Of a DNA stretch of 64,000 bases, positions 34,268 through 43,631 are shown one piece after another. Below the pieces are notes generated by a model. The model made no database searches, was not told the DNA's origin, and saw only the letters and a list, made by a program, of their open reading frames with translations. This DNA comes from DCFW01 sp963790715 (GTDB lineage: Bacteria; Bacteroidota; Bacteroidia; Bacteroidales; Bacteroidaceae), in contig CAWBPN010000016.1 in NCBI GenBank assembly GCA_963790715.1, positions 162,669 through 226,668 on the forward strand. The letters are read 5' to 3'. Position 1 is the first letter of the stretch; each line of letters opens with the position of its first letter. The position numbers and the translations under genes are program-made.

Positions 34268-35929
34268 GTGAGCATATTAAATAGTATATTTTTTATTCAT
34301 AGCCCATTGCAGGCAGTAGTAATTTTATCTCTCATCTGTGGCATAGGATTGGGATTGGCACACGTAAAGTTTTTCGGCATATCATTAGGCGTAACTTTCG
34401 TATTTTTCATCGGCATATTAGCCGGGCATTTAGGATTAAGTATCGATGCAGAAACATTGACATACGCCGAAGACTTCGGATTGGTACTTTTTGTGTATAC
34501 ATTAGGTTTGCAAGTAGGTCCTGGCGTATTTTCTTCATTCAGGCACGGAGGCATTAAGCTCAACGTTTTAGGATTGGTATTGACACTGGTCGGTACAATA
34601 TTAGCCATTTCATTCCATTATATATTTAATGTATCATTTGCTGACATTGACGGCATCATTTGCGGAGCCACAACAAACACACCCGCTTTAGGCGCTGCTC
34701 AACAGACGCTGTCGGCAATGCATCTACCCACAAGCGGTCCTGCTTTAGGATGTGCAGTAACTTATCCGCTTGGTGTTGTCGGCGTAATCATCGCAATTAT
34801 AATAATCCGTAAACTGTGGGTAAGGCCTGCCGATATTCCTAATCCGGATAACGACCAACCGGACAATACGTATATTGCCGAATACAAAGTGAATAACCCT
34901 GGTATCTTTAACAAAAGCATTAAAGATATAGCATGTCAAAGCAACAAACAATTCGTAATTTCAAGACTGTGGCGCGATAATAAAGTACGCATACCGACCA
35001 GTGAAACACAATTAATGCAAGATGATAAGATATTGGTTATTACCACTGATGATTGCGTAAACGGCTTAACAATGATTTTCGGCGAACAGGAACATAAAGA
35101 CTGGAACAAAAAAAATATCGACTGGAATGCCATTGATGCACAGCTCATTTCACAACAAATCGTAGTTAGCCGAAGAGAAATAAACGGTAAAAGGATAGGT
35201 ACTCTGCGCTTGCGCAACCATTATGGCATTAATATCAGTCGTGTGGTACGTGGCGATATAAAACTATTGGCTACAAGCGAATTGGTTCTGCAAATGGGCG
35301 ACCGATTAACAGTAGTTGGAGAACAAAAAGCTATCGATAACGTTGAAAAAGTGCTAGGCAATAAAGTAAGAAGCCTGAAAGAGCCTAATCTGGTAATGGT
35401 GTTTATCGGCATGGTTATGGGTATAGCTTTAGGAGCAATTCCCATAAGTATACCCGGCATAGCATCTCCTTTGCGACTGGGATTGGCCGGTGGCCCCATA
35501 ATAATGGGCATACTTATGGGTTCGTTCGGACCACGTTTCCACATGATAACCTACACCACACGAAGTGCAAACTCCATGTTACGGGGTCTTGGATTAAGTA
35601 TATATTTGGCATGTTTAGGGTTATCAAGCGGCAGCCATTTCTTTGAAACAATTATACGTCCCGAAGGTCTTTTATGGGTTGGCTTAGGATTTATGCTGAC
35701 CATAATACCGGTACTGATAACAGGATTTATTGCATTGAGGATGTGCCATCTCGATTTCGGCAATACGAGCGGAATGCTTTGCGGAGCAATGGCAAACCCG
35801 ATGGCCTTAGACTATGCTCATGACATAATTCCAGGCAACCATCCGTCGGTAAGTTATGCCACAGTATACCCTGTGTGCATGTTCATACGTGTGATTATAG
35901 CCCAACTTATCATCTTATTTTTTATTTGA
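34268..35929 (+). CDS. Putative transporter, AspT/YidE/YbjL family (AAEx)
   Basis: A membrane protein of about 553 residues with two AAEx-type membrane halves, each of around five helices, flanking two TrkA-C (RCK_C) domains. The N-terminal half has 'FVFFIGILAGHLGLS', 'LVLFVYTLGLQVGPGVFSSF' and 'CGATTNTPALGAAQQTL'. The repeat in the C-terminal half reads 'LAGGPIIMGILMGSFGP' and 'FGNTSGMLCGAMANPMALD'. The RCK_C domains lie at about 205-375. The family includes an aspartate:alanine exchanger, but most members have no known substrate. The GTG start is preferred over the upstream in-frame TTG because the TTG lies in the promoter box. It is convergent with the histidine kinase. Confidence 0.88.
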   Translation: MSILNSIFFIHSPLQAVVILSLICGIGLGLAHVKFFGISLGVTFVFFIGILAGHLGLSIDAETLTYAEDFGLVLFVYTLGLQVGPGVFSSFRHGGIKLNVLGLVLTLVGTILAISFHYIFNVSFADIDGIICGATTNTPALGAAQQTLSAMHLPTSGPALGCAVTYPLGVVGVIIAIIIIRKLWVRPADIPNPDNDQPDNTYIAEYKVNNPGIFNKSIKDIACQSNKQFVISRLWRDNKVRIPTSETQLMQDDKILVITTDDCVNGLTMIFGEQEHKDWNKKNIDWNAIDAQLISQQIVVSRREINGKRIGTLRLRNHYGINISRVVRGDIKLLATSELVLQMGDRLTVVGEQKAIDNVEKVLGNKVRSLKEPNLVMVFIGMVMGIALGAIPISIPGIASPLRLGLAGGPIIMGILMGSFGPRFHMITYTTRSANSMLRGLGLSIYLACLGLSSGSHFFETIIRPEGLLWVGLGFMLTIIPVLITGFIALRMCHLDFGNTSGMLCGAMANPMALDYAHDIIPGNHPSVSYATVYPVCMFIRVIIAQLIILFFI

Positions 35930-35934
35930 GTTTA

Positions 35935-37260
35935 TTATGACTCAAAAATAATAGAGAACTTTGTGTGTACATTTTCTTCACTGTCAACACTGACATGCAC
36001 TCCGTATATTTTCAATATCTTTAATGAAAGAGTTAATCCTATACCGTTGCCCTTGAATTCATGAGTGTTGGATGCACGATAAAAAGACTGGTAAATCTGC
36101 GATATTTCTTCTTTGGGTATACCTATACCATAATCCTCTATTTCTATTAAAGGATAACCGTTACTGACTTTAAGCCGAACGTCGACATTGTCTTTAGAAT
36201 ATTTGCATGCATTGCTTATGAAATTTTGCAATGCCACATTAATTAAATACGTGTTTACGGATATTGATACATTGCCACTTGTATAATCGGTAAAAACGAT
36301 ACGTTTGTTATCTTGTGCAAATTCTCTAAGCATATCCGATACCTGTACTGACGAGATTTCCTGATTAAGCAAATCTCCGTCATCATGCGAAAGAAACAAC
36401 AATTGCTTCGTAAGTTGCGACAAACGCCTGCTTTCCATAAAAATATGCTGCAACGATTCAATATACTCTTTTGGCGAACGTTCTTTCATCAAGCTGATTT
36501 CGCATTCACCCTGAATGGCAGTTAACGGATTATTCAATTCGTGAGAGGCGGCATTCACAAATGATTTTTCCGATTTGAAAGCTTCATTTATACGGTCAAG
36601 CATCTCATTAAGCGTGCACTTAAGTTCATCCAGTTCATCTTTGTTGCCCGATTCTTCAAGTCTCACATTAAGATTATTACCTCTTATGTTCCGTAGCTTA
36701 CTCAAAATCATTTTCAATGGCGCCAACAAATTCTTTGCATATACACGCCCCATAACAAACGAAATTAATATGGCAAGCAGCAATAATAACCCGGACAACA
36801 ACAAAAGATGTTGTTTAATACTTGAGCCGTATGTATTATGTGCCAATATAATCACAAAAAAATTCCCTTGATTGTCAGTGTAATAAATGGCAACTCCACG
36901 CTTGTTTCCATACTTAAAAGTCACAGGCCCTCCTTCATAAACTGTTTGTATGAGTAAAGGCGATAAGTATTTACGAAGCGTATCGTTAGTTGCTTTAGTA
37001 TCCTTTTTATTCAATAACACTTCATACGCTTCTGGTAATAAAGTTTTATATTTCTTCAGCACTAAGTCATAGGAAATACTGTCAAGCTCATCTTTTTTCC
37101 AATGTTTTTCAGCAACAAGATAAGCCTTCTCTGTCAGATTTACATCAAAAAGACGATTTATATATCTCGATGTAAAAACATAAAATATTATAATGATTAA
37201 AAATGCGATTCCAAATGTGACAGTAGAATAAAACCAACTTATCTTAGTACCGATTTTCAT
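35935..37260 (-). CDS. Sensor histidine kinase (CusS-like)
   Basis: A 441-residue two-component sensor. TM1 is near residues 10-30 ('VTFGIAFLIIIIFYVF'), followed by a periplasmic domain of about 130 residues and TM2 near 155-172 ('LLLLSGLLLLLAILISFVMG'). Then come HAMP ('LLAPLKMILSKLRNI'), HisKA with the phospho-His in 'VNAASHELNNPLTAIQGECE', and HATPase_c with 'LQNFISNACKYS', 'IEDYGIGIPKEEI' and 'GNGIGLTLSLKIL'. It lies 27 bp downstream of its OmpR-type regulator in the same operon. The domain layout resembles metal-responsive CusS-type kinases, and an efflux remnant lies just upstream, so metal sensing is inferred. Confidence 0.92.
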   Translation of the reverse strand: MKIGTKISWFYSTVTFGIAFLIIIIFYVFTSRYINRLFDVNLTEKAYLVAEKHWKKDELDSISYDLVLKKYKTLLPEAYEVLLNKKDTKATNDTLRKYLSPLLIQTVYEGGPVTFKYGNKRGVAIYYTDNQGNFFVIILAHNTYGSSIKQHLLLLSGLLLLLAILISFVMGRVYAKNLLAPLKMILSKLRNIRGNNLNVRLEESGNKDELDELKCTLNEMLDRINEAFKSEKSFVNAASHELNNPLTAIQGECEISLMKERSPKEYIESLQHIFMESRRLSQLTKQLLFLSHDDGDLLNQEISSVQVSDMLREFAQDNKRIVFTDYTSGNVSISVNTYLINVALQNFISNACKYSKDNVDVRLKVSNGYPLIEIEDYGIGIPKEEISQIYQSFYRASNTHEFKGNGIGLTLSLKILKIYGVHVSVDSEENVHTKFSIIFES

Positions 37261-37287
37261 TATTACCTATTATTTTTTGCCGATTTA

Positions 37288-37971
37288 TTAATCTTTTGCT
37301 GTCATCATATATCCTATACCTACCACAGTACGAATCAACTTATGCTCAAATCCCTTGTCAATCTTTACTCGTATATAATTTACGTATACATCAACGACAT
37401 TAGTATTAGGATCAAATTCGATACTCCAAACATTTTTCAGCAATGTTTGCCTGTGAATTGCCTCATCCTGATGCGTCATAAAATATTCAAGTAACTTATA
37501 TTCCTTTGCAGTAAGCATTATTTCGTGTCCATCTCGCGTAGCTTTGTGTGTATAGCAATTCAGTACCATATTATCGCAATATAATTCCGGGACATTGGAA
37601 GAAATAACATTTCTCCGCAACAAAGCCTTAATGCGAGCCTGCAATTCCTGAAAACTAAAAGGTTTTACCAAATAATCATCGGCACCTGCATCAAGCCCTT
37701 TTACTATATCCTCAGTCGTGCCCAATGCAGTTAACATAATCACCGGTACTTGGTAACCGAAGCTCTTTCGAAACATTTGGCAAAGCTCCAAACCGTCGAT
37801 TTTAGGCATTATAACATCAAGCACCAACAAATCAAAATGACCTTTTTGCAGTACTTCCCATCCGGCTTCGCCATCATAAACTACTTTCACTTCATGACCA
37901 AATTCACTAAGTCCACGTTGAATGAATGATGCAATGTTCACTTCATCCTCTACCAATAATATTTTTGCCAT
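37288..37971 (-). CDS. OmpR-family response regulator (CusR-like)
   Basis: A 227-residue regulator. The receiver domain (1-120) has 'ILLVEDEVNIASFIQRGL', the phospho-Asp in 'FDLLVLDVIMPKIDGLEL' and the Lys in 'YLVKPFSFQELQARI'. The winged-helix DNA-binding domain (about 130-225) has 'LTAKEYKLLEYFMTHQ', 'WSIEFDPNTNVVDVYVNYIR' and the ending 'IRTVVGIGYMM'. The partner kinase begins 27 bp downstream. The sequence order and similarity to CusR/CzcR-type regulators, together with the upstream efflux-gene remnant, suggest it once controlled (or still controls) metal efflux. Confidence 0.93.
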   Translation of the reverse strand: MAKILLVEDEVNIASFIQRGLSEFGHEVKVVYDGEAGWEVLQKGHFDLLVLDVIMPKIDGLELCQMFRKSFGYQVPVIMLTALGTTEDIVKGLDAGADDYLVKPFSFQELQARIKALLRRNVISSNVPELYCDNMVLNCYTHKATRDGHEIMLTAKEYKLLEYFMTHQDEAIHRQTLLKNVWSIEFDPNTNVVDVYVNYIRVKIDKGFEHKLIRTVVGIGYMMTAKD

Positions 37972-37998
37972 AACAATTTATTATTAACTTATACACCA

Positions 37999-38006
37999 CA
38001 AATATA
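37999..38006 (-). promoter_or_regulatory. -7 box (TATATTTG) for the two-component operon
   Basis: Minus-strand TATATTTG fits TAnnTTTG, 28 bp upstream of the response regulator start, so the regulators may be transcribed independently of the TolC-RND fusion gene. Confidence 0.45.
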
Positions 38007-38067
38007 CAATTTATAATTTACGTTGTTTCAATAATCCACAATTATATCATATTGCATTCATTATAAT

Positions 38068-39459
38068 CTACTCATCTTCCAATTCGTTCCATATATTTTG
38101 TTTAAGTCGTTTTCTGTCTGCACGACGATAAGCCAATGAAAAAATAATCGGGAAAATCAGCAGAGAAAAAAATAATGCGCACAATATGCCACCTATTATG
38201 ACGCGAGCCAAAGGTTGCGAACTTTCACTGCCTATGCCATGTGAAAGCGCAGCCGGTAACAAACCGATACTGGCCATTAACGCTGTCATAACCACCGGCC
38301 TGATCATTTTCTTTACTCCGGCTTTTATAGCTTCATAAAGAGAAAAATCTTTATCAAACGAAGAATCTTTGTCTTTCATTAGCTTGTCATCCTGCATTGC
38401 GCACTGTAAAGCGCTGAATATCTGTTCTTCGATAGTAGCCTCAACAGCCCGATAATTGGCCTCATTCCCCTTAATTTCAGCTTGCGCCGACTTAATATTT
38501 CCCTGATTCCGGTCGAGGAACGGCAAATCAAAGCTAAAGCCCACAGTTCCCAAGTTATGTACGTAGCTTCCCTGTTGGTCATAGTTGAATTGCAACGTAA
38601 GGTCAGGTACTGCCATCGCCTTTTGCAATTGCAAGTTAAACGTACTGATGTTGGTATTCAATTTTGCCATTTTAAGGTCGGGACGTGTGCTGCGGGCCGA
38701 ATCCACCAACACCGATAATGGATATTCAAACGTATTTAATTTCTGAATTGCTGCCTCGTTCACGCTCGGAACAATAAAAAGATTCGGGGATATTTGTAGT
38801 ATCGTACGCAAGTCACTTTCCGAAGCATTAATTTGTTGTACCAAATCGTTGTATTCACTTTTCAGGGAATAATATTGGGCCTTCACGCGTATAGCTTCTT
38901 TTTCCGAAACATATTTTTTCTCTTTTTGCCTATCAAAAGCATCGGACATTTGTCGTAGCGCGTCTATTTCCGTTTGATAAACCTCAGCAGACTGCAACAA
39001 GAAATGAATGTTTATGAAGTCGCTTCTGAGGGCGTGCTTAAGAGTACGAAGCAAATCATAGAATTGAAACTCTGACATTTGTGCGTTTGCCTGAGCAATC
39101 TTAATCTGCTTGTTGTGCTTATTAGCCAACAAAATCACTTGTGATAGTCCGGCTGAAATTTCACCGTCTTGCCCGAAAGGGAACAGTTTTTTGGTGTCCT
39201 GGTCATAAATCGGTGTACTGAAACTAATTGTAGGATTAGGAAACATTTTTGCCTGCAACACAAGAGCTTGCTGTGCGCTGATATTATAACGCTGCGCAAG
39301 AAGTTGATAATTCTTTTGTACAAACATATTTTCCGCACTATCCGAAGACAAAGTTACGGTATCCGGCTTTAAATCAACAATCTCTTTAGCCTTTACATGA
39401 CATGATATTGAAGTTATGAGTATAACTAAAGCAAATAGTCTATAAAAAATACTCTTCAT
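38068..39459 (-). CDS. Chimeric TolC-family / CzcA-type RND protein (probable deletion scar)
   Basis: An in-frame chimera of about 463 residues. The first part is a TolC/CzcC-type outer membrane factor: a signal peptide ('ALVILITSISCHVKA'), then 'YNISAQQALVLQAKMFPNP', helical coiled-coil segments and 'VGFSFDLPFLDRNQGNIKSA', the family hallmark. Near 38345 ('SSFDKDF') it switches to the last ~90 residues of a CzcA/CusA RND pump: 'LYEAIKAGVKKMIRPVVMTA', 'LLPAALSHGIGSE', a final transmembrane helix and a basic tail. The last part of the outer membrane factor, the whole adaptor and most of the pump are absent. The simplest reading is an internal deletion of a tolC-adaptor-RND operon. It is unlikely to work as an efflux pump. 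The ATG at 39459 is preferred because a -7 box covers the upstream ATG at 39486. Confidence 0.85.
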   Translation of the reverse strand: MKSIFYRLFALVILITSISCHVKAKEIVDLKPDTVTLSSDSAENMFVQKNYQLLAQRYNISAQQALVLQAKMFPNPTISFSTPIYDQDTKKLFPFGQDGEISAGLSQVILLANKHNKQIKIAQANAQMSEFQFYDLLRTLKHALRSDFINIHFLLQSAEVYQTEIDALRQMSDAFDRQKEKKYVSEKEAIRVKAQYYSLKSEYNDLVQQINASESDLRTILQISPNLFIVPSVNEAAIQKLNTFEYPLSVLVDSARSTRPDLKMAKLNTNISTFNLQLQKAMAVPDLTLQFNYDQQGSYVHNLGTVGFSFDLPFLDRNQGNIKSAQAEIKGNEANYRAVEATIEEQIFSALQCAMQDDKLMKDKDSSFDKDFSLYEAIKAGVKKMIRPVVMTALMASIGLLPAALSHGIGSESSQPLARVIIGGILCALFFSLLIFPIIFSLAYRRADRKRLKQNIWNELEDE

Positions 39460-39483
39460 CTCAAAAAGTTTTATTTTTGACGG

Positions 39484-39491
39484 CAAAAGTA
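39484..39491 (-). promoter_or_regulatory. -7 box (TACTTTTG) for the chimeric efflux gene
   Basis: Minus-strand TACTTTTG fits TAnnTTTG, 25 bp upstream of the ATG at 39459, so the remnant may still be transcribed. Confidence 0.4.
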
Positions 39492-39824
39492 ATTTGTTGG
39501 CAAATAATAAAATTAAATATTCAATTACAAATACCTCATTTGAAATTAGAAAGCGATAAGAGACTATAAATCAGGACTATGATAACATAATATTTTAATA
39601 GAATATTCCTTTTTATAACAAATAAGATGAAATTCCACATCATTATTAAAATTATGTTGAAGTTTCATGCAAGACATGTAATCATTAAATAATTAGAAAA
39701 ATAAAGTATTTGTAGAAATTCTAAGTTATTATATCTATTTTGCTTGCATATATATTTTTTATTTTGTCCCTTTGTAGGCTACCAAACCATTAATATCAAC
39801 CATAAACTCAAAAATAGAACAGAA
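39492..39824. other. Intergenic region between efflux remnant and S41 gene
   Basis: 333 bp of AT-rich DNA without a supported gene. It contains an imperfect hairpin at 39627-39668, whose arms start ATGAAA and end TTTCAT with most inner bases pairing; it has no T-run. No convincing TAnnTTTG box was found for the S41 gene; TATTTTG-like variants occur near 39740 and 39763. Confidence 0.5.
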
Positions 39825-41405
39825 ATGAGGAACAATTTTATTAAAGTTGCATTTTATATAAGCTTATTTGGCGTTGCATTTGCTTCTTGCCATAGAGATG
39901 AAGTTAGTACCACAAAGAAAAGTAGCACTGATACAATAAACACAGATTCAGTGAATGTTTCAAACATGACTGAAACACGTCAGGCAGCAGAGTTTGCCTA
40001 TGACATTTTAGGTGATACATATTATTGGAAAGACAAGGTCTCCGGAAGTCTTGGCATACTTAATTCCGACACCGTTACAAATCCTATTGCCGACGTCAAC
40101 TCCGTAGTTAATACCATCCCTAACGACAGCGACAATTGGACATCATTAAGCGAAACAACAACATCAAAAGCTATAAAAGCGTCAAGCAATGATGAAAGTA
40201 CAAGCACATTAGGTTACGATGTAACTGTATATTTACTTTCAAATAATAATACTGAAGTAATAGGTATCGTTAACTTCGTATATGCCGGCAGCCCTGCGGC
40301 AAAAGCTGGGATGAAACGAGGTGACATAATAATTAAACTAAACGGACAGATACTTACAACGAGCAATTATATGGGCTTGTATGACTCATCAAATATAACG
40401 TTAGGCTTCGGCGCAATAACAAATAAAGCGCTCAACGATATTAACAAATCATTAACACTAACGGCCGTAAACATGTATGAAGATCCTATGATAAAAGACA
40501 CGATCATCACTACTCCCGGAGGAAACAAAGTCGGGTATTTAATGTATGCAGGATATACATTTACCTCTATTTCTCCTTTGGAAACTCTTTTTGAGAAATT
40601 TAAAAGTCAAGGCATACAAGATTTAGTGTTAGACTTAAGATACAACAGAGGTGGATATGTAACTACAGCTCAAGCATTATGCTCAATGATTGCATCTTCA
40701 TCTAATGTTAATAACGTGCTACTTGAATGTATATGGAACAAGACTTACCAAGCAGAATGGGAAGCAAGTCCGGCAAAGAATGATGAGAATTTGTATGTTA
40801 GATTTGCAAACAGCGTTCAATATACCGACACATATAATAAAAATCAAGACGTAGCTCTTACACATCTTGGGTTGAATAATCTTTATGTGTTGACAGGCCA
40901 AAATACTGCATCTGCTTCGGAATTAACAGTTACAGGATTAAAACCGTACATCTCAAATGTAAAATTGGTAGGTGAACCGACTTATGGTAAATCGTTTGCA
41001 GGAATAATTTATAACGGGTCTGATTATACAAGTTACGGATTTAACAAAATAAATGATTGGAGCCTGTACGCAATGGTTTACAAATATGCCGATAAAAATG
41101 GTAGTTCACCGGCTTTGATGAAAAGCGAAAATTATACATATAGTAATGGTAACTCCACAACTATAAGTTATGGCATGAATCCTGACATAAAAGCAGAAGA
41201 CGACCAATTAGACGGTTATGCTCTTGGAAACCCTAACGAGACATTATTCGCGGCAGCAATTAATACAATTGACGGTACAAAAGCTATAAAGTTATTGCCA
41301 GCTCGCAGCAGCCTGTTAAATGCAAAAATGCTTCATAGAGGTTCTACACTTAAGATAAACAACAACTTAATTGACAACAGAATTAAGAAATTACCACTAA
41401 AATAA
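39825..41405 (+). CDS. S41 family peptidase (C-terminal processing protease-like) lipoprotein
   Basis: A protein of about 526 residues with a lipoprotein signal ('FYISLFGVAFASC', Cys as lipid site). A linker rich in Ser/Thr follows, then a PDZ domain ('VYAGSPAAKAGMKRGDIIIK'). The S41 catalytic domain has 'KVGYLMYAGYTF', 'LVLDLRYNRGGYVTTAQAL', the nucleophile Ser in 'LTGQNTASASELTVTGL' and the general base Lys in 'EPTYGKSFAG'. Such lipoproteins degrade or trim proteins at the cell surface or in the periplasm. The ATG at 39825 starts the signal peptide; an in-frame ATG at 39744 adds 27 implausible residues. A strong bidirectional terminator separates it from the PUL. Confidence 0.92.
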   Translation: MRNNFIKVAFYISLFGVAFASCHRDEVSTTKKSSTDTINTDSVNVSNMTETRQAAEFAYDILGDTYYWKDKVSGSLGILNSDTVTNPIADVNSVVNTIPNDSDNWTSLSETTTSKAIKASSNDESTSTLGYDVTVYLLSNNNTEVIGIVNFVYAGSPAAKAGMKRGDIIIKLNGQILTTSNYMGLYDSSNITLGFGAITNKALNDINKSLTLTAVNMYEDPMIKDTIITTPGGNKVGYLMYAGYTFTSISPLETLFEKFKSQGIQDLVLDLRYNRGGYVTTAQALCSMIASSSNVNNVLLECIWNKTYQAEWEASPAKNDENLYVRFANSVQYTDTYNKNQDVALTHLGLNNLYVLTGQNTASASELTVTGLKPYISNVKLVGEPTYGKSFAGIIYNGSDYTSYGFNKINDWSLYAMVYKYADKNGSSPALMKSENYTYSNGNSTTISYGMNPDIKAEDDQLDGYALGNPNETLFAAAINTIDGTKAIKLLPARSSLLNAKMLHRGSTLKINNNLIDNRIKKLPLK

Positions 41406-41410
41406 TTTAT

Positions 41411-41458
41411 AAAAAAATGCCGTGTTCCATATCATCCGAACACGGCATTTTTTATTTT
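41411..41458. terminator. Bidirectional terminator between S41 gene and PUL
   Basis: A perfect stem AAATGCCGTGTTC / GAACACGGCATTT with a 10-nt loop has an A-run on the left and a T-run on the right, so it serves both the plus-strand protease and the minus-strand GH3 gene. Confidence 0.92.
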
Positions 41459-41459
41459 G

Positions 41460-43616
41460 TCATTTTACAATGAAACTCTTAGTCAATACATAATCCCTGG
41501 AATTCTTACCTACACAAAGAGTGTATTTCCCTTTATATATCTTCCAACGGTGAGCAGACGCATCCCATTTCTGTAAATCGGCAACAGGAATAGCAAGAGT
41601 AAATACGGAACTTTCTCCTTTATTTACCGTTTGTTTCCTGAAAGCTTTCAATTCTTTCAACGGCATACGCTCAACGTTAGGATATTCTATATAGGCTTGA
41701 ACCACTTCATCCGAAACATAATTACCGGTGTTCTTAACATCAACAGCGAAGTGAATTGTATCTTTTGCAGCATATTTTTCGCGAGGTTGTTGTGCCCATT
41801 GATAATCGAAAGTCGTATAGCTCAACCCATAACCAAAAGGATACTCCGGCACACCCTTAAAGTAACGGTACGTACGTCCCTGCATTGAATAATTAGTAAA
41901 TGACGGTAAATCATTGACCGACTTATAAAAAGTAAGCGGTAATCTACCTGAAGGAGATACTTTGCCAAATAAAATATCCGCCAATGCATTGCCACCTTGT
42001 TCTCCGGGATACCACGCAAGAATGATAGCATCGCAATACGGTTCTATCGCCGACACATTTACAGCACTTCCCGAAGTTACTACAGCAATTATGGGTTTAT
42101 TTTGAGCTTCACGAAGCTTTTTCATAAATAAGACTTGTGCTTCGGGCAAATCAAGCGTTGTTTTATCCCCGCTTGCTTTTGACAAAAAAGCATCTCCGTC
42201 TTCACCTTCAAGTAAAGGAGTTAAACCGATTACTGCTATTGTTGCGTCACACCCTGTAGACGCCCAAATGCCACCGAAATGCACCGTATCGGCGTTGTCG
42301 CAACCTTGGTCATATTGAACGGCACATGCAGGTCCGGCTGCTTGTGTAATTCCTTCGGTGAATGTAACCATATTACCGTTAACACCATGATAATTTCCCA
42401 TTAAAGCCTCCATGGAAGCACTATTAGCTCCGGTTACGAGTAATGAACCGTATTTTTCTTTTGCCAGCGGTAACACACCGTCATTTTTCAATAGTACCAT
42501 GGATTGTTGGGCTGCCCTTCTTGCTAAAGCAACGTGTGCTTCATTATCGATACTATCCTTTCCGTAAGATGAATATTGGTTTGAAACATTGCTACCAAGC
42601 AACCCCAATTTCATTTCCGTTTTAAGAGTATTATATAAGGCACTATCTACCGAAGCTGGTGTAAGCATTCCCTTTTTAATAGCAGCCATAACATCTTCTT
42701 GCAACACATTTGCACAATCAAGGTTTACTCCGGCTCTTACTGCCGCGGCAGCCACTTCTACCGGAGAAGGAAGCGTCTTATGAGTTGCATAAATGTCGTC
42801 AAGAGCACCGCAGTCGGTAACAACCTGACCTTTGAAGCCCCATTCTTTTCGTAAGATATTGTACAATAATGAATTACTTATGCAATTCGGTTCACCGTTC
42901 ACACGATTGTAAGCACACATTACTCCCTCAACGCCGGCATCCACCAACTTTTTGAAAGCATAAAGATAAGTCTCACGAAGATCTTTTTCATCCACTATGG
43001 CGTTAAAGCTATGACGTACCGCTTCCGGTCCGCTGTGAGCAACAAAATGTTTTGCACAAGCTGCTGTTTTTAGAAAATGCGGATCGATTCCTTGCAATCC
43101 TTTTACAAAAGCCGTTCCCATTGTTGCAGTAAGAAAAGGGTCTTCGCCGTATGTCTCCTGCCCCCTGCCCCAACGCGGATCACGGAAGATATTGATATTA
43201 GGAGTCCAGAAATTCAATCCCATATATTGTTCATGACGGTCAAGAGCAATAGCCATATTGTATTTTGCCCTTCCTTCAGTGGAAATGGCATCTGCTTCCT
43301 CATTTAACAAATATGGATTAAAAGACGCTGCCATACCTATCGCTTGCGGAAACACCGTAGCTTCACCGCTGCGCGCCAGTCCGTGAAGTGCTTCACTCCA
43401 CCAATTATATTGAGGTATCTGTAAACGCTCAATTCCCGGAGAGTCAAAACCCAACAACGATATTTTTTCTTCTAACGTAAGTGTTTGCAACAGATTCTCA
43501 ATCCTTTGATCTATTGGCAATGAAGTATCCCTGAATGGATATTTCGTCTGGGCTACGCTTGTAAACGATGACACGGCAAGTAATAAAAGCAGTGTATAAA
43601 ATTTAATTTTCGACAT
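41460..43616 (-). CDS. Glycoside hydrolase family 3 (beta-xylosidase/glucosidase type)
   Basis: A 718-residue exported GH3 enzyme. After the signal peptide ('FYTLLLLLAVSSFTSVAQ') comes 'IPQYNWWSEALHGLARSG', a block typical of the beta-xylosidase/arabinosidase branch. 'AKHFVAHSGPEAVRHSF' and the nucleophile Asp268 in 'GQVVTDCGALDDIY' follow, then the GH3-C domain ('ILAWYPGEQGGNALADILFG') and a C-terminal fibronectin III-like domain. NagZ-type hexosaminidase motifs are absent. It is the last gene of the PUL operon, 15 bp after the GH2 gene. Removal of beta-linked xylose or glucose is expected; which of the two is undecided. Confidence 0.92.
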   Translation of the reverse strand: MSKIKFYTLLLLLAVSSFTSVAQTKYPFRDTSLPIDQRIENLLQTLTLEEKISLLGFDSPGIERLQIPQYNWWSEALHGLARSGEATVFPQAIGMAASFNPYLLNEEADAISTEGRAKYNMAIALDRHEQYMGLNFWTPNINIFRDPRWGRGQETYGEDPFLTATMGTAFVKGLQGIDPHFLKTAACAKHFVAHSGPEAVRHSFNAIVDEKDLRETYLYAFKKLVDAGVEGVMCAYNRVNGEPNCISNSLLYNILRKEWGFKGQVVTDCGALDDIYATHKTLPSPVEVAAAAVRAGVNLDCANVLQEDVMAAIKKGMLTPASVDSALYNTLKTEMKLGLLGSNVSNQYSSYGKDSIDNEAHVALARRAAQQSMVLLKNDGVLPLAKEKYGSLLVTGANSASMEALMGNYHGVNGNMVTFTEGITQAAGPACAVQYDQGCDNADTVHFGGIWASTGCDATIAVIGLTPLLEGEDGDAFLSKASGDKTTLDLPEAQVLFMKKLREAQNKPIIAVVTSGSAVNVSAIEPYCDAIILAWYPGEQGGNALADILFGKVSPSGRLPLTFYKSVNDLPSFTNYSMQGRTYRYFKGVPEYPFGYGLSYTTFDYQWAQQPREKYAAKDTIHFAVDVKNTGNYVSDEVVQAYIEYPNVERMPLKELKAFRKQTVNKGESSVFTLAIPVADLQKWDASAHRWKIYKGKYTLCVGKNSRDYVLTKSFIVK

Positions 43617-43631
43617 ATTGTTATTAACTGA

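Noticed and set aside
38320..38370. Frameshift or sequencing error explaining the TolC/RND junction
   Set aside because: The junction is in frame with no homopolymer slip that would reunite either parent gene; missing kilobases cannot be explained by a point error, although misassembly remains possible.
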